DNA of 37,060 nucleotides. Source: an uncultured Acidimicrobiaceae bacterium (GTDB lineage Bacteria > Actinomycetota > Acidimicrobiia > Acidimicrobiales > SZUA-35). The translations under genes were made by a program, and so were the position numbers. Location: NCBI GenBank assembly GCA_947259095.1, contig CAMYLA010000037.1, positions 1-37,060 on the forward strand, in the 5' to 3' direction. Below the pieces are notes generated by a model, which worked only from the letters and a program-made list of their open reading frames with translations, made no database searches and was not told where the DNA came from. This document shows, piece by piece, positions 17,049 to 25,884 of this stretch (the first letter of the stretch is position 1; each line of letters begins with the position of its first letter).

Positions 17049-18947
17049 GTGCCCGACCGCGAAAGACCTAACGGGAGCGGCGGCGTTCGTCGGCGTGTGA
17101 GATATCGGGTCGACAACGTCTTGTCACGTGGCATCGGTGCTCCCCTGCTCGTGCTCGGTGGCATCACGTTGTTGGTCGTGCTCGTCACCTCGGTGATCCT
17201 CGCTGTGTTCAAACAGACGTTCACCCCAAGTGACGAGTCGACGTGGATCGAGGGCTTCTGGCAGAGTGTGCTCCGGCTGATGGATCCGGGGACCATGTCT
17301 GGCGACGCGGGGTGGTGGGCGCGGCTGATTGCGCTGGTCGTGACCACGGTCGGGATCCTGATCGTCGGCACGCTCATCGGTGTCATCGCCAGCGGCGTCG
17401 AACAGCGAGTGGACTCGCTGCGTCGCGGACGCAGTGCCGTAGCGGAATCGGGTCACGTGCTGATCCTCGGGGGATCCGCCCGCCTTCCGATGGTGATCCG
17501 CCAGCTCGCGCTCGCGCACCGCGACCGTCGAGGGAACACGATCGTCGTTCTGGCCGACGACGAGTCGGGCGAGCTGGGCGACGAGGTGCGGGCGTCGGCG
17601 GGCGATCTTCACAGAACTCGGCTCGTGTTCCGTCGGGGCAACCCGGGCCGTACCGCGGATCTGGCCAGGGTCGGGATTGGCCATGCCCGGTCGGTGCTCG
17701 TGCTGGCTGACGAGGACGCGCAGGGTGACGCTGGTGTCGTGATGTCGGTGCTCGCTGCCGGCGCGGAGCTTGGCGGCTTCGATCGCGTGCCGATCGTCGC
17801 TGAGCTCAACGATGGGGAAACCGTGGAGACGCTCGTCGAGGCATGCGGCGGAACCGTGTACCCGGTTGCCGGCCTCCAGGCGGTCGCCCGCTTCACCGCG
17901 TTTGCGTTGCGCGAGCCGGGCCTCAACCAGGTCATCGGTGAGTTGCTGGATTTCCGCGGTGCCGACATCTACGTTCGCCAGCTGGACGAGCTCCGCGGCT
18001 TGTCGTTCGGTGAGACGATCTTCCGGTTCTCCGCCGCTCGTCCGATCGGCCGACTGACCCCGGCGGGTGGTGTGGATCTGAACCCCGACCCGGCGACGCG
18101 TCTCGATGATCTCGACCGCCTGATCCTGATCGCCGAAGACGCCGAGAGCCTCGGGGTGACGTCCGGCAACGTCCCTCCTCCTGTGTCTCTGCAGGCGGGC
18201 CCGCGCCTTTGGGTCGACGCCGGCCGGCGAGAGGAGCATCTGCTGATCATCGGGTGGAACAAGATGGGCGTCCAGTTGCTGGCCGAGTTGGACAAGCGGG
18301 CGACGACCGAGTCCACCGTCGAGGTCGTGTACGACCCGCGTTTGTTCGATCCCGATGAGATCGACGTCCCGCAGCTCGACGGGTTCACTGTCCGGTTGAC
18401 GCCCAGCCGCGGGCTGACGTGGCAGGTCGAAGACGCCGCCTGGTCGTCGTCGTTGACTTCGATCGTGCTGCTTGGTTACCGGCGAGAGCTCTCGGTCGAG
18501 GAGGCCGACAGCAGGACCCTGCTGAACCTCATGCTGCTCAGGCGACGGCTCGCCGAACGCGACGGTGCCTCGCCCCGCATCCTCGTCGAGCTGCTCGACG
18601 CCGACAACGTCGATCTTCCTCGGGGGACCAGTGCCGACGACTACGTCATCAGCGATGCCATCGTGAGCCGGATGATGACCCAGGTCGCCGAGCAGCCCGA
18701 ACGTCGGCCCATCCTGTTCAGCCTCTACGCGTCCGAGGGTCCGTCGATCCACCTCGTCTCGGCCACCGACCTCGGATTGCAGGGCGAAGTGGGGTTTGAC
18801 GAGATTATCGCGTCGGCGTACTCCAAACGTCTGGTCGCAATCGGCTGGCGCCGTTCCTCGCTACCCGACCGGGAGTTGGTCTTGAACCCTCCAACGTCTC
18901 GGCGCATCGGTCTCCATGCAGAGGACCATGTGGTGGTCGTCGGTTGA
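17049..18947 (+). CDS. CASTOR/POLLUX-related putative ion channel
   Basis: A 632-residue protein with two membrane helices (about residues 28-52 and 87-112) enclosing a pore-loop-like region WQSVLRLMDPGTMSGDAGW, followed by two RCK/TrkA-N-like Rossmann units. The first begins GHVLILGGSARLPMVIRQL, the second EEHLLIIGWNKMGVQLLAEL. This is the layout of the CASTOR/POLLUX channels known from plant root symbiosis, with many uncharacterised actinobacterial relatives. Ligand-gated cation flux across the cell membrane is the expected role; ion and ligand are unknown. Start GTG 17049; a purine-rich GAGAAGGGA lies about 12 bases before it. It stands alone, between a decayed TetR gene and an amidase. 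Confidence 0.8.
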   Translation: MPDRERPNGSGGVRRRVRYRVDNVLSRGIGAPLLVLGGITLLVVLVTSVILAVFKQTFTPSDESTWIEGFWQSVLRLMDPGTMSGDAGWWARLIALVVTTVGILIVGTLIGVIASGVEQRVDSLRRGRSAVAESGHVLILGGSARLPMVIRQLALAHRDRRGNTIVVLADDESGELGDEVRASAGDLHRTRLVFRRGNPGRTADLARVGIGHARSVLVLADEDAQGDAGVVMSVLAAGAELGGFDRVPIVAELNDGETVETLVEACGGTVYPVAGLQAVARFTAFALREPGLNQVIGELLDFRGADIYVRQLDELRGLSFGETIFRFSAARPIGRLTPAGGVDLNPDPATRLDDLDRLILIAEDAESLGVTSGNVPPPVSLQAGPRLWVDAGRREEHLLIIGWNKMGVQLLAELDKRATTESTVEVVYDPRLFDPDEIDVPQLDGFTVRLTPSRGLTWQVEDAAWSSSLTSIVLLGYRRELSVEEADSRTLLNLMLLRRRLAERDGASPRILVELLDADNVDLPRGTSADDYVISDAIVSRMMTQVAEQPERRPILFSLYASEGPSIHLVSATDLGLQGEVGFDEIIASAYSKRLVAIGWRRSSLPDRELVLNPPTSRRIGLHAEDHVVVVG

Positions 18948-19075
18948 GGCGCAAATGGCACCTGGTCGATCACCCATGACCCTGGTGGAGCCACACCGCC
19001 TCCGGGGACGTTGGCCCCTACGACGAGCGCCACCTCTGCCCCAGACTGGCAGCAAGCCGCATCGAGGGAGGAACC

Positions 19076-20512
19076 ATGGCGGACCGGGTGGTCAACGAGG
19101 TTTCGTCGATCAATCCCTTGTGCCGTCTCGGCGCGATCGAGCTGGCGACGGCGATCAGGGCCGGCGACATCTCGTCACGCGAAGTCGTCAAGGCCCACCT
19201 CGACCGAATCGACCAGGTCAACGCCGGACTCAACGCAGTTGTCCGCCGGCTCGATGCCGAAGCACTCGCGGCCGCCGACGAAGCTGACGAGGCTGTCCGC
19301 CAAGGCAAGCCGACCGGGCCCCTTCATGGCGTGCCCGCCACGCTCAAGGAGAACATCGACCTCAAGGGCCATCCAACGACGCTCGGGACGGTGGCGTTGG
19401 CCCATGCCGATGCAGTCGCCGACGAGCCAATCGTTCAGAGGCTCAAGGGTGCTGGTGCGATCCCGCTCGCCCGCACGAACCTGCCCGACATGGCGATGCG
19501 GTTGCATACCGACAGCGGGCTGCACGGACCGACACGAAACCCTTGGGACCAGACGGTCACACCAGGAGGCTCCAGCGGTGGCGAGGCGGTCAGCATCGCC
19601 ACCGGGATGAGCCCACTCGGTTTCGGCGGCGACATGTGCGGTTCGCTGCGATGGCCTGCGCAGTGTTGTGGAGTCGCAACCCTCAAGCCAACCCTTGGTG
19701 CGGTCCCTCGGGCCGCGCTGCCGATGGCGCCCTACGGGATCGAGCTGATGGCGGTGCTGGGTCCGCTGGCCCGGACGGTCGCCGATCTGCGAGCGGCCTT
19801 CAGCGTGATCTCCGGTGCCCATCCCGTCGACTCATGGTCTTACCCGGCCCCGTCATCGTCAGCCGTCGAGCCTGACCTGGCGCCGGGGCGGGTTGCCGTG
19901 TCGACCAATCCGGGTGGCGGCGGCACCCATCCGAGCATCGTCGCCGGGATCGAGCAGGCCGCACGCATCCTCGAACGAGCGGGATGGCAGGTCGAGGAGG
20001 CCGAACCACCACGACTCGAAGAGGCGGCGCGCTTGTGGCCCGAGATCAATTTCGGCAACCCGACCAGCATCGATGCGATGACTGCGCTGCTGTCACCCGA
20101 TGCGCAGGTCGCCCTGCAACGATGGGCCCAGGCGGCGGGCGTCATGCCCGATGGGAACACATTCGTCGACGCCCTGCAACGTCGCAGCTCGATCATTGGC
20201 GACTGGGCCGAGTTCTTTCAGACTCGGGGCCTGTGGCTCACCGCAACCTCAACCGAGCTGCCGTTCGAGGTTGGAGCCGACCTCGGGAGCCTTGAGCGAG
20301 TCGGACGCATACTGAACGGCCATCGCGTCATCATGGCGACCAACAGCCTCGGTCTACCCTCGGCCGTGATCCCAGTGGGCGTGTCCGACGGCTTGCCACA
20401 GTCCGTCCAGATCATCGGGCCCCGGTTCGCCGAGATGGCCTGCCTGACCGCCGCTGAGACAATTGAACGAAGCGTCGGTGTCTTCGCACCGATCGAACCT
20501 GCACCAACCTGA
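19076..20512 (+). CDS. Amidase-signature enzyme
   Basis: A 478-residue amidase. The catalytic Ser-cisSer-Lys set is visible: Lys91 in PATLKENID, the serine pair at 166-167 in PGGSSGGEA, and Ser190 in GGDMCGSLRWPA. ARTNLPDMAM and LGPLARTVADLRAAF also match the family. Members hydrolyse amides ranging from nitrile-derived amides to aryl acylamides and, in GatA, glutamine. No gatB or gatC is adjacent and the sequence lacks GatA-specific context, so it is probably a catabolic amidase of unknown substrate. The ATG at 19076 follows GGGAGGAACC, a strong ribosome binding site. It converges with the M24 gene, with a hairpin in between. Confidence 0.9.
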   Translation: MADRVVNEVSSINPLCRLGAIELATAIRAGDISSREVVKAHLDRIDQVNAGLNAVVRRLDAEALAAADEADEAVRQGKPTGPLHGVPATLKENIDLKGHPTTLGTVALAHADAVADEPIVQRLKGAGAIPLARTNLPDMAMRLHTDSGLHGPTRNPWDQTVTPGGSSGGEAVSIATGMSPLGFGGDMCGSLRWPAQCCGVATLKPTLGAVPRAALPMAPYGIELMAVLGPLARTVADLRAAFSVISGAHPVDSWSYPAPSSSAVEPDLAPGRVAVSTNPGGGGTHPSIVAGIEQAARILERAGWQVEEAEPPRLEEAARLWPEINFGNPTSIDAMTALLSPDAQVALQRWAQAAGVMPDGNTFVDALQRRSSIIGDWAEFFQTRGLWLTATSTELPFEVGADLGSLERVGRILNGHRVIMATNSLGLPSAVIPVGVSDGLPQSVQIIGPRFAEMACLTAAETIERSVGVFAPIEPAPT

Positions 20513-20543
20513 GTCACGGGTTCAGCGTGTCGTTCCACGTCAC

Positions 20544-20588
20544 CCTTGACCCGGCCCGGGCCGCTTAGCCGCATCGATTTGGTCAAGG
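20544..20588. terminator. Possible bidirectional hairpin between convergent genes
   Basis: CCTTGACC at 20544-20551 pairs with GGTCAAGG at 20581-20588, and the palindrome CGGCCCGGGCCG at 20552-20563 can fold inside the loop. It lies in the 159-base gap where the amidase and the M24 gene end facing each other. No T run, so a terminator role is inferred from position only. Confidence 0.4.
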
Positions 20589-20671
20589 CTGCGAGTTGCG
20601 GGCCCAGGGCCACTTCACGGCTGCCTTTCGTTTCTGCGACCGGAGACGGGTCGGCGCCGGCGTGTCACGGG

Positions 20672-21985
20672 TCAGTCGGGGGTGGCGAGGTCGTCTTCGA
20701 AAGGGAACTCGGAGAGGATCTCGACGCCGGTGTCGGTGATCAACACCTGCTGTTCGAGCTTGACGCCATCGGTCCCTCCTTCCCGCCCGATGAAGCTCTC
20801 GACGCACAGCGTCATTCCGGGGACGATCTCGCCGTCGTAGCCGGCGGCGGCGAAGTCGCTGCGGTGGTAGAGGTACGGGTACTCACCGGTCATCCCGTTG
20901 CCGTGGGCGGACAGGTAGTACCGGTGGGCGTGGAAGTCGTCGGGGATGTCCCAGGCCTGATCGGCGTACTCGCCGAACGACAACCCGGGCTGGAGGATGC
21001 CGATGTTGTGGTCCAGCTGTTCGAGCGCAGTCCGGTAGAGGAGCCGCTGTTCTGTTGTTGGCGCATCCGGGCCAGCGTGGAAGGTGCGCGAGAAGTCGGA
21101 GTAATAGCCGTGGCAGCCAACGACATCGGTGTCGAGGGCGATCAGCGTGTTCGGCTCGATGATGTGATGTGCGGCCTCGCGGAACCATGGGTTGCTGCGA
21201 TGCCCCGAGTTGAGGAGACGAGTCTCGCAGTAGTCGCCGTTTTGCTCGATCACTGACTGGAACAAGACCGACCACAGTTCGGTCTCGGTGATTCCGGGCC
21301 GGATCGCCGCTCGAAGCTTGCCGACCGCCACCTCGGTGGCGCGCAGCGACGCCTTGATGCACTTGACTTCTTCGGCCGACTTGATCGAGCGAGCCATCTC
21401 CACCGGCTGCTGTGCGTCGACGACTCGAAAACCATGGGCCGCGAGTGCGATAGCCGAGCCGGCGTTCATCCGCTCCATCCCCACCGTTGCCTTCGGCCCC
21501 ACGAGACCGCCGATCAACGCTGCCACCTCGTGGGCCCAGGCGATCTCCCGCGATGCGATTGCCGGGCCGGCCGCACAGAAGCTGGCGGTCATCGCCGGAC
21601 GGACCTCGTCCACGGTGTCGAAGCCGGCGGCGAGATGGTCGCACCCGGTGAACTCGAACAGAATCGACCGGTCCGCCGTGAGCAACAGATATCGCGACGG
21701 AGCGTTCCGGCTCGAGAAGATCTGCATATTCCGCGTGCCCGTGGCATATCGGATGTTGACTGCATCGCAGAGGATCACCGCGTCGATGCCGTAACGTTCC
21801 ATCTCCGAGCGGACGCGACCCTGGCGGTAGTGACGCACGGCGCCGAGGTCGATGCCCGTGCTCTCTGGAGCAGCATCGAGCAGCTCGAGATCAGACGAAC
21901 CGATTTGCTTCTCGTTCCAGTCGATCATTTGCATCGCACCAGTCTGCCCGGCTCGGACATGGGCCGAGGCTCCGACATCGATCAC
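20672..21985 (-). CDS. M24-family metallohydrolase, DddP-like
   Basis: A 437-residue protein with a creatinase-like N-terminal domain (IDAVILCDAVNIRYATGTRN) and a pita-bread C-terminal domain. The five metal ligands are seen: two Asp in LIALDTDVVGCHGYYSDFSR, His in LSAHGNGMTGEY, Glu in LCVESFIGRE and Glu in VKLEQQVLI. ETRLLNSGHRSNPWFRE and the IRYATGTRNMQ region recall DddP, the DMSP lyase of this superfamily, rather than proline dipeptidases. However, the Asp recalled as catalytic in DddP, six residues after the metal His, is Gly here (HGNGMTGE). So DMSP cleavage is doubtful. The GTG at 21985 gives the longest form; ATG 21934 is also possible. Divergent from a PadR-like remnant. Confidence 0.75.
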   Translation of the reverse strand: MIDVGASAHVRAGQTGAMQMIDWNEKQIGSSDLELLDAAPESTGIDLGAVRHYRQGRVRSEMERYGIDAVILCDAVNIRYATGTRNMQIFSSRNAPSRYLLLTADRSILFEFTGCDHLAAGFDTVDEVRPAMTASFCAAGPAIASREIAWAHEVAALIGGLVGPKATVGMERMNAGSAIALAAHGFRVVDAQQPVEMARSIKSAEEVKCIKASLRATEVAVGKLRAAIRPGITETELWSVLFQSVIEQNGDYCETRLLNSGHRSNPWFREAAHHIIEPNTLIALDTDVVGCHGYYSDFSRTFHAGPDAPTTEQRLLYRTALEQLDHNIGILQPGLSFGEYADQAWDIPDDFHAHRYYLSAHGNGMTGEYPYLYHRSDFAAAGYDGEIVPGMTLCVESFIGREGGTDGVKLEQQVLITDTGVEILSEFPFEDDLATPD

Positions 21986-22011
21986 GGTGCTCGGATGATG
22001 TCCGTTGATCT

Positions 22012-22031
22012 TTAGTCAGATATCTGATTAA
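22012..22031. promoter_or_regulatory. Palindromic operator upstream of the M24 gene
   Basis: TCAGATATCTGA (22016-22027) is a perfect 12-bp palindrome, extended by TTA and TAA on the outside with one mismatched pair, covering 22012-22031. It lies between the M24 gene start and the PadR-like frame, a fitting place for the operator of a PadR-type regulator. Confidence 0.5.
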
Positions 22032-22588
22032 AAGGGTTCACGCTTCGTCGACGACCCGGATCACTGCTTCCCCTCGATGTTGGGATCCTGGTGGCGTGCC
22101 TCGAGGCCGGGGAAGCTGGTTCGCACGGGTTCGCGCTGGCCAAAGCGATCACAGATGCTGGCGACTCGCGTGAGTTGACGGCCACCGGCACCATGTACCG
22201 GGCCCTGCATCGCCTCGACGCTGCCGGTCTGGTCGAGAGCTGGTGGGAGGATCCCCACGACGCCGCCGACGCAGGCCGGCCGCGCCGCCGCAATCATCGC
22301 ATCACCGAGGAAGTCGGTAGGCCCGTTGCCAGCGCGATCGCAGCAATCATCGTCTCAGGCCTCGGCGTCGTGTTGCTCGCCGCCGGCCTCGCTCGACCGG
22401 TGTCACCCGTCATCGCCAACGCCGCCACCATCGCGATTGCCGCCGTGGCCGTCATCGACACAGCGAATCACTACATCCTCGACGCCTTGGTCGGCGCCAC
22501 CGTCGCGCTCGTCGGGCTTGCAGTATCGGTGCGAGTGACACCCGCCAGCATCGATGCCGACGGTGACTCAGAGGTGTCACTCGCTTGA
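22028..22588 (+). pseudogene. PadR winged-helix fused to a PAP2 C-terminal fragment
   Basis: The frame is open from 22028. Its first part, SLLPLDVGILVACLEAGEAG then SHGFALAKAI, TGTMYRALHRLDAAGLVES and GRPRRRNHRITEE, is a PadR-type winged helix. After GRP it switches to membrane sequence ending VIDTANHYILDALVGATVAL, the last signature of PAP2-type phosphatases (His-Tyr then Asp). The earlier PAP2 catalytic residues are absent. The first in-frame start is GTG 22091, inside the first PadR helix; no ATG or GTG lies before it. Read as a deletion that joined two unrelated genes, leaving neither complete. A genuine membrane-anchored PadR is the alternative. Confidence 0.5.
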
Positions 22589-22843
22589 CGGACCGTCGTC
22601 TGCCGCTCGGGGTGGACGGGTTGCACAATCTTGATGTGAGGCTCGGTGAAGGGCCTCGGGGAGGTTCCGCAATGCACTCCCACCAAGCGTCTGTGAATAC
22701 CGCCAGGAGCACGCCCATGGCGGTCGATGCAGCCCATGCCACCGCTGGTCGGATCGCCCGGCTCAGCGCACTGCGAGGCGTCGATCGCCGCATCGCAGCC
22801 TGAATACTCGATCGCTCGATCGACAGGAAGGGTTCACTCGGCC

Positions 22844-23146
22844 ATGAGAAACGACAGCAGCAACGCCATCACCGATACCGACATCGCACCACCGATCCGT
22901 CAGGTCGGAAGGAGGACGTTCCAGACCGGCCTGGCGCTCGGGGCGCTGATCATGGTGGTGATCGGCGTTTTCATCTTCCAGAACAACGCCGGCACTGACC
23001 TGCGCTACCTGTGGTTCGACTTCCGCACACCGCTATGGATCGGGCTCCTGATGTCGTTCGGTGCGGGTTTCGCCTCCGGCCCGTTGTGTGTCTGGGGTTG
23101 GCGTCATCGACGCCCCGCCACCAGGTCATTGCGCCGGCGTCGATGA
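22844..23146 (+). CDS. LapA-like membrane protein (DUF1049)
   Basis: A 100-residue protein with two membrane helices. TGLALGALIMVVIGVFIFQN and NAGTDLRYLWFDFRTPLWIG then LLMSFGAGFASG match lipopolysaccharide-assembly-protein-A-domain proteins, where the FIFQN motif before a short beta segment and a second helix is diagnostic. Actinobacterial members have no known function. A polar N-terminal tail of about 20 residues precedes the first helix and a basic tail follows the second. The ATG at 22844 is preceded by AGGAAGGG, a clear ribosome binding site. It looks intact, unlike its neighbours on both sides. Confidence 0.75.
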   Translation: MRNDSSNAITDTDIAPPIRQVGRRTFQTGLALGALIMVVIGVFIFQNNAGTDLRYLWFDFRTPLWIGLLMSFGAGFASGPLCVWGWRHRRPATRSLRRRR

Positions 23147-23319
23147 CGATGCCCATTTGCGCCCAATAGGCCATTGCCAAAACCTGACAACGCGCACCCC
23201 TGCGGCCGTTGCGGCTTGCAACGATCATGTCCTGGAACGGGTCAGCTCATCGTTCGAAGCCCTGCCGCTGCTGTTCGGATCGGATATGGGCGATCACGGC
23301 TTCTCGTCGGAGAGGTCTT

Positions 23320-24826
23320 CGACCGGCATGACCCCGAGATGTTCCGGCGGCTGTTCTGGTGGAACCTCGTGCCGGCGGTCCCGGTGCTGGTGTTCTCCGA
23401 TCAAGAGCCAGAACTGGTTCGGCTACTCCATCGACAGGGCATGGGTCGCCTGGGTCGCGCCATTGTTCGGCACCGTCATCTATCTGTGGGGCGGAAGGCC
23501 GCTCCTGGCCGGCGGCGTTCCGAAGCCCGCGACCGGCAGCCAGGGATGATGCTGTTGATCGCGCTGGCCATCACCGTCGCTTACGGGTCATCGTTGGCGG
23601 CGTCGCTGGGTTGGGGGGACCTCGATTTCTGGTGGGAGCTCGCCGCCCTCATCGTGATCATGCTGCTGGGCCACTGGCAGGAGATGAAGGCCATCGGTCA
23701 AGCACAAGGCGCTTTCGCCGCATTGGCGGCACTGTTGCCAGATACCGCAGAGCGCATCGCCGGCGACAGCGTGGAGGAGGTCGCGATCGTCGACCTCGCC
23801 GTCGATGACATGGTGTTGGTGCGCCCGGTGGCCGGGCCCAGCAGATGGTGTGATCGTCGGCGGACGAGCCGCGTTCGACGAGTCCATGATCACCGGCGAG
23901 TCCCGACCACTCACCCGTACCGATGGCGATCGGGTCGTCGCCGGGACCGTGTCGACGGACTCCTCGGTGCGGGTCCGCATCGATGCGGTCGGGGACGACA
24001 CCGCACTCGCTGGCATCCAACGCCTCGTCGCTGACGTCCAATCCTCGCAGTCGCAGGCCCAGGCGCTGGCTGATCGCCGGCCCACGACCGAGGCGACCTA
24101 CCGACGGCGTCGGAACTGACAGCGCTGACCGGGCGCGGGGTGCAGGGCACCGTCGACGGTCGCCAGATCTCGGTCGGCGGACCAGCCCTGCTCGAGCATC
24201 TCGATGCCAGCGAGCCCGACGAGCTCGGGGCCACGATCGAACGGTGGCGCCGTACCGGCGGTTCGGTCCTCTACGTGTTCAGCGACAAAGCCGTGGTCGG
24301 CGCGCTCACGTTGGCCGATGAGATCCGTCCCGAATCCCGAGTCGCCGTCGACGCCCTCCACGAGCGAGGCAAACACGTGGTGTTGATCACCGGTGACGCC
24401 CAACAAGTCGCCGAGGTGCTCCCCCAAGACAAGGACTCCAAAGCCGCCGAGCTACGAGCCCGAGGGCTGGCCGTGGCCATGGTCGGCGACCCACGGGGTG
24501 TTCTCGGCATCATCGACCTGTCCGCCGCCACCTACACCAAGATGATCCAGAACCTCGTCTGGGCCACCGCGTACAATATCTTGGGCATCCTTATCGCCGC
24601 CGGCGCGTTCGCCTTCGCCGGACTCACCCTCCCGCCCGCCGCAGCCGCCCTCGCAATGAGTGCCTCCACCATGATCGTCGCCGCCAACGCCAAACTCCTG
24701 CGCCGCCTCGACTTCCGCCCTGACCCCTTGCCAGACGCCGAGCCTGCACCAAACGTCGTCGGAGCAGCCTGGTGCCCCCACGCCATCGCACTCATTCCTC
24801 GACTCATGAATGGAATACTCAAACCA
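23320..24826 (+). pseudogene. Copper-type P-type ATPase, broken by frameshifts and deletions
   Basis: Pieces of one CopB-like ATPase appear in order in different frames: HDPEMFRRLFWWNLVPAVPV; NWFGYSIDRAW with GTVIYLWGGRPLLAGG; RDRQPGMMLLIALAITVAYG and DFWWELAALIVIMLLGHWQE; the actuator loop FDESMITGESRP; then, after a break near 24080, TASELTALTGRGVQGTVDGR, KHVVLITGDAQQVAE, RGLAVAMVGD and the last two membrane helices. The part with the metal site and the phosphorylated DKTGT (roughly 250 residues) is gone, as are the stretch before VLPQDKD and the GDGVNDAPAL hinge region, replaced by direct joins. It cannot pump. The family normally exports copper or related metals at the membrane. The final frame (GTG 24140) runs on into the CopZ-like gene. 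Confidence 0.75.
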
Positions 24827-25027
24827 ATGACAACCGAAACCCGCACCTACACCGTCCCCGACATCAGCTGCGATCACTGCAAACGATCCATCGAGTCCGC
24901 TGTCTCAGCCCTGCCCCACGTCGAGGCGGTCGAGGTCGACGTCGCTGCCAAGACGGTGACGGTGACCGGCGGTGACCCCGCCGCGACCGAAGCTGCCATC
25001 GGCGAGGCCGGCTACGCCATCGCATGA
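24827..25027 (+). CDS. copZ: CopZ-like copper chaperone (HMA domain)
   Basis: A 66-residue heavy-metal-associated domain: MTTETRTYTVPDISCDHCKR, with the metal-binding pair Cys-x-x-Cys in DISCDHCK (the first motif residue block), then VSALPHVEAVEVDVAAKTVT and EAGYAIA. Such proteins carry Cu(I) in the cytoplasm to a P-type ATPase or regulator. The ATG at 24827 is the natural family start. The frame is continuous with the broken ATPase upstream, so in this genome the domain may also be read as the tail of a 295-residue fusion starting at GTG 24140. It appears intact although its partner pump here is not. Confidence 0.75.
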   Translation: MTTETRTYTVPDISCDHCKRSIESAVSALPHVEAVEVDVAAKTVTVTGGDPAATEAAIGEAGYAIA

Positions 25028-25131
25028 CTCGACAGCACAGCCTGGCGGCCGCGGCCCGGCACCCTTACCTTTCAGACCCGAACCACTGGTGGTGACACCG
25101 GCGCCACTGAGATCGAGGTCTACGCCGCCCC
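25028..25131 (+). other. Short open tail of unrecognised gene before the oxidase
   Basis: One frame here reads PGTLTFQTRTTGGDTGAT and EIEVYAAP before a stop that overlaps the oxidase ATG. It looks like the C-terminal end of an exported protein, but has no start of its own and the family was not recognised. It may be one more deletion remnant in this region. Confidence 0.3.
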
Positions 25132-25884
25132 ATGAGCGAAATCGGACGCCGTGACGCTCCCGGGCTCCTCTTCAGAGCCGGCGCTCCCCTGGCCCTCTTC
25201 GCCTGCTCCTCCGACGCGTCAACCGGAGAGGCCGACCGGGCCACCACACCAAGTGGCTCGGCGGCGGAACTCGAGGACAATACCTGCGACCTGACCTTGA
25301 ACCTCTGGGCGGAACCCACGACTGCTGAGATCACGCCCGGCGACACCACCGACGTCTACTCGTTTGGGGCTGAGGTCATCGACGGCGACCCGGCCAGCGT
25401 GACCCCGAGCGGTTCCTACCTTGGACCCACTCTGCACATGCGTACCGGCCAGCGGGTACGGGTCACATTCGAGAACCGCCTCCCCGAGGAAAGCATCGTT
25501 CACTGGCACGGGCTCGTCGTCCCCCAAGACCAGGACGGCCAACCTACCGACGCAGTCGCGCCCGGCGCCACCTACGACTACGACTTCATCCTCGACAAGG
25601 CCGCTACGTTCGTCGTCATCGAGTCGGAGCCCTCGCCCGGTTCGCCACCCGATTCACTCGGCGCTGCGCCAAGCTTCGGAGCTGCCGACGCCGTGAACCT
25701 CAGCGCGGCATCGAGCCCCTGGAGCGGCAGGAAGCGGCCTCTGGCGGGATTTGGCGTCAGCAACCCCGCCTCCGCCCGGGCTGGGAGGTCGGGTCACACC
25801 CCAGCTTGCAGCTCACTCACGCCGCCCTCGCCATCGAAGCGCAGGACTCGGTTGGCGACCTTGTCGATGAAGAACCGGTCATGA
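25132..25884 (+). pseudogene. Multicopper oxidase, truncated to its N-terminal domain
   Basis: The first ~165 residues are the first cupredoxin domain of a multicopper oxidase: a twin-arginine-like, Cys-containing export signal (RRDAPGLLFRAGAPLALFAC), PSGSYLGPTLHMRTGQRVRV, and the copper motif ESIVHWHGLVVPQDQDG. After TYDYDFILDKAATF the family would give a WYHPH copper motif and two more domains, but the sequence leaves the family and runs antisense over the ABC-F gene. So at most one of the needed copper-ligand sets remains and no activity is expected. Full proteins are about 450-500 residues and oxidise Cu(I) outside the membrane. It follows the ATPase/CopZ remnants, consistent with a former copper-resistance cluster. 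Confidence 0.65.

Noticed and set aside
20552..20563. CGGCCCGGGCCG palindrome as a regulator site
   Set aside because: Pure G/C palindromes are common at this composition; kept only as part of the hairpin.
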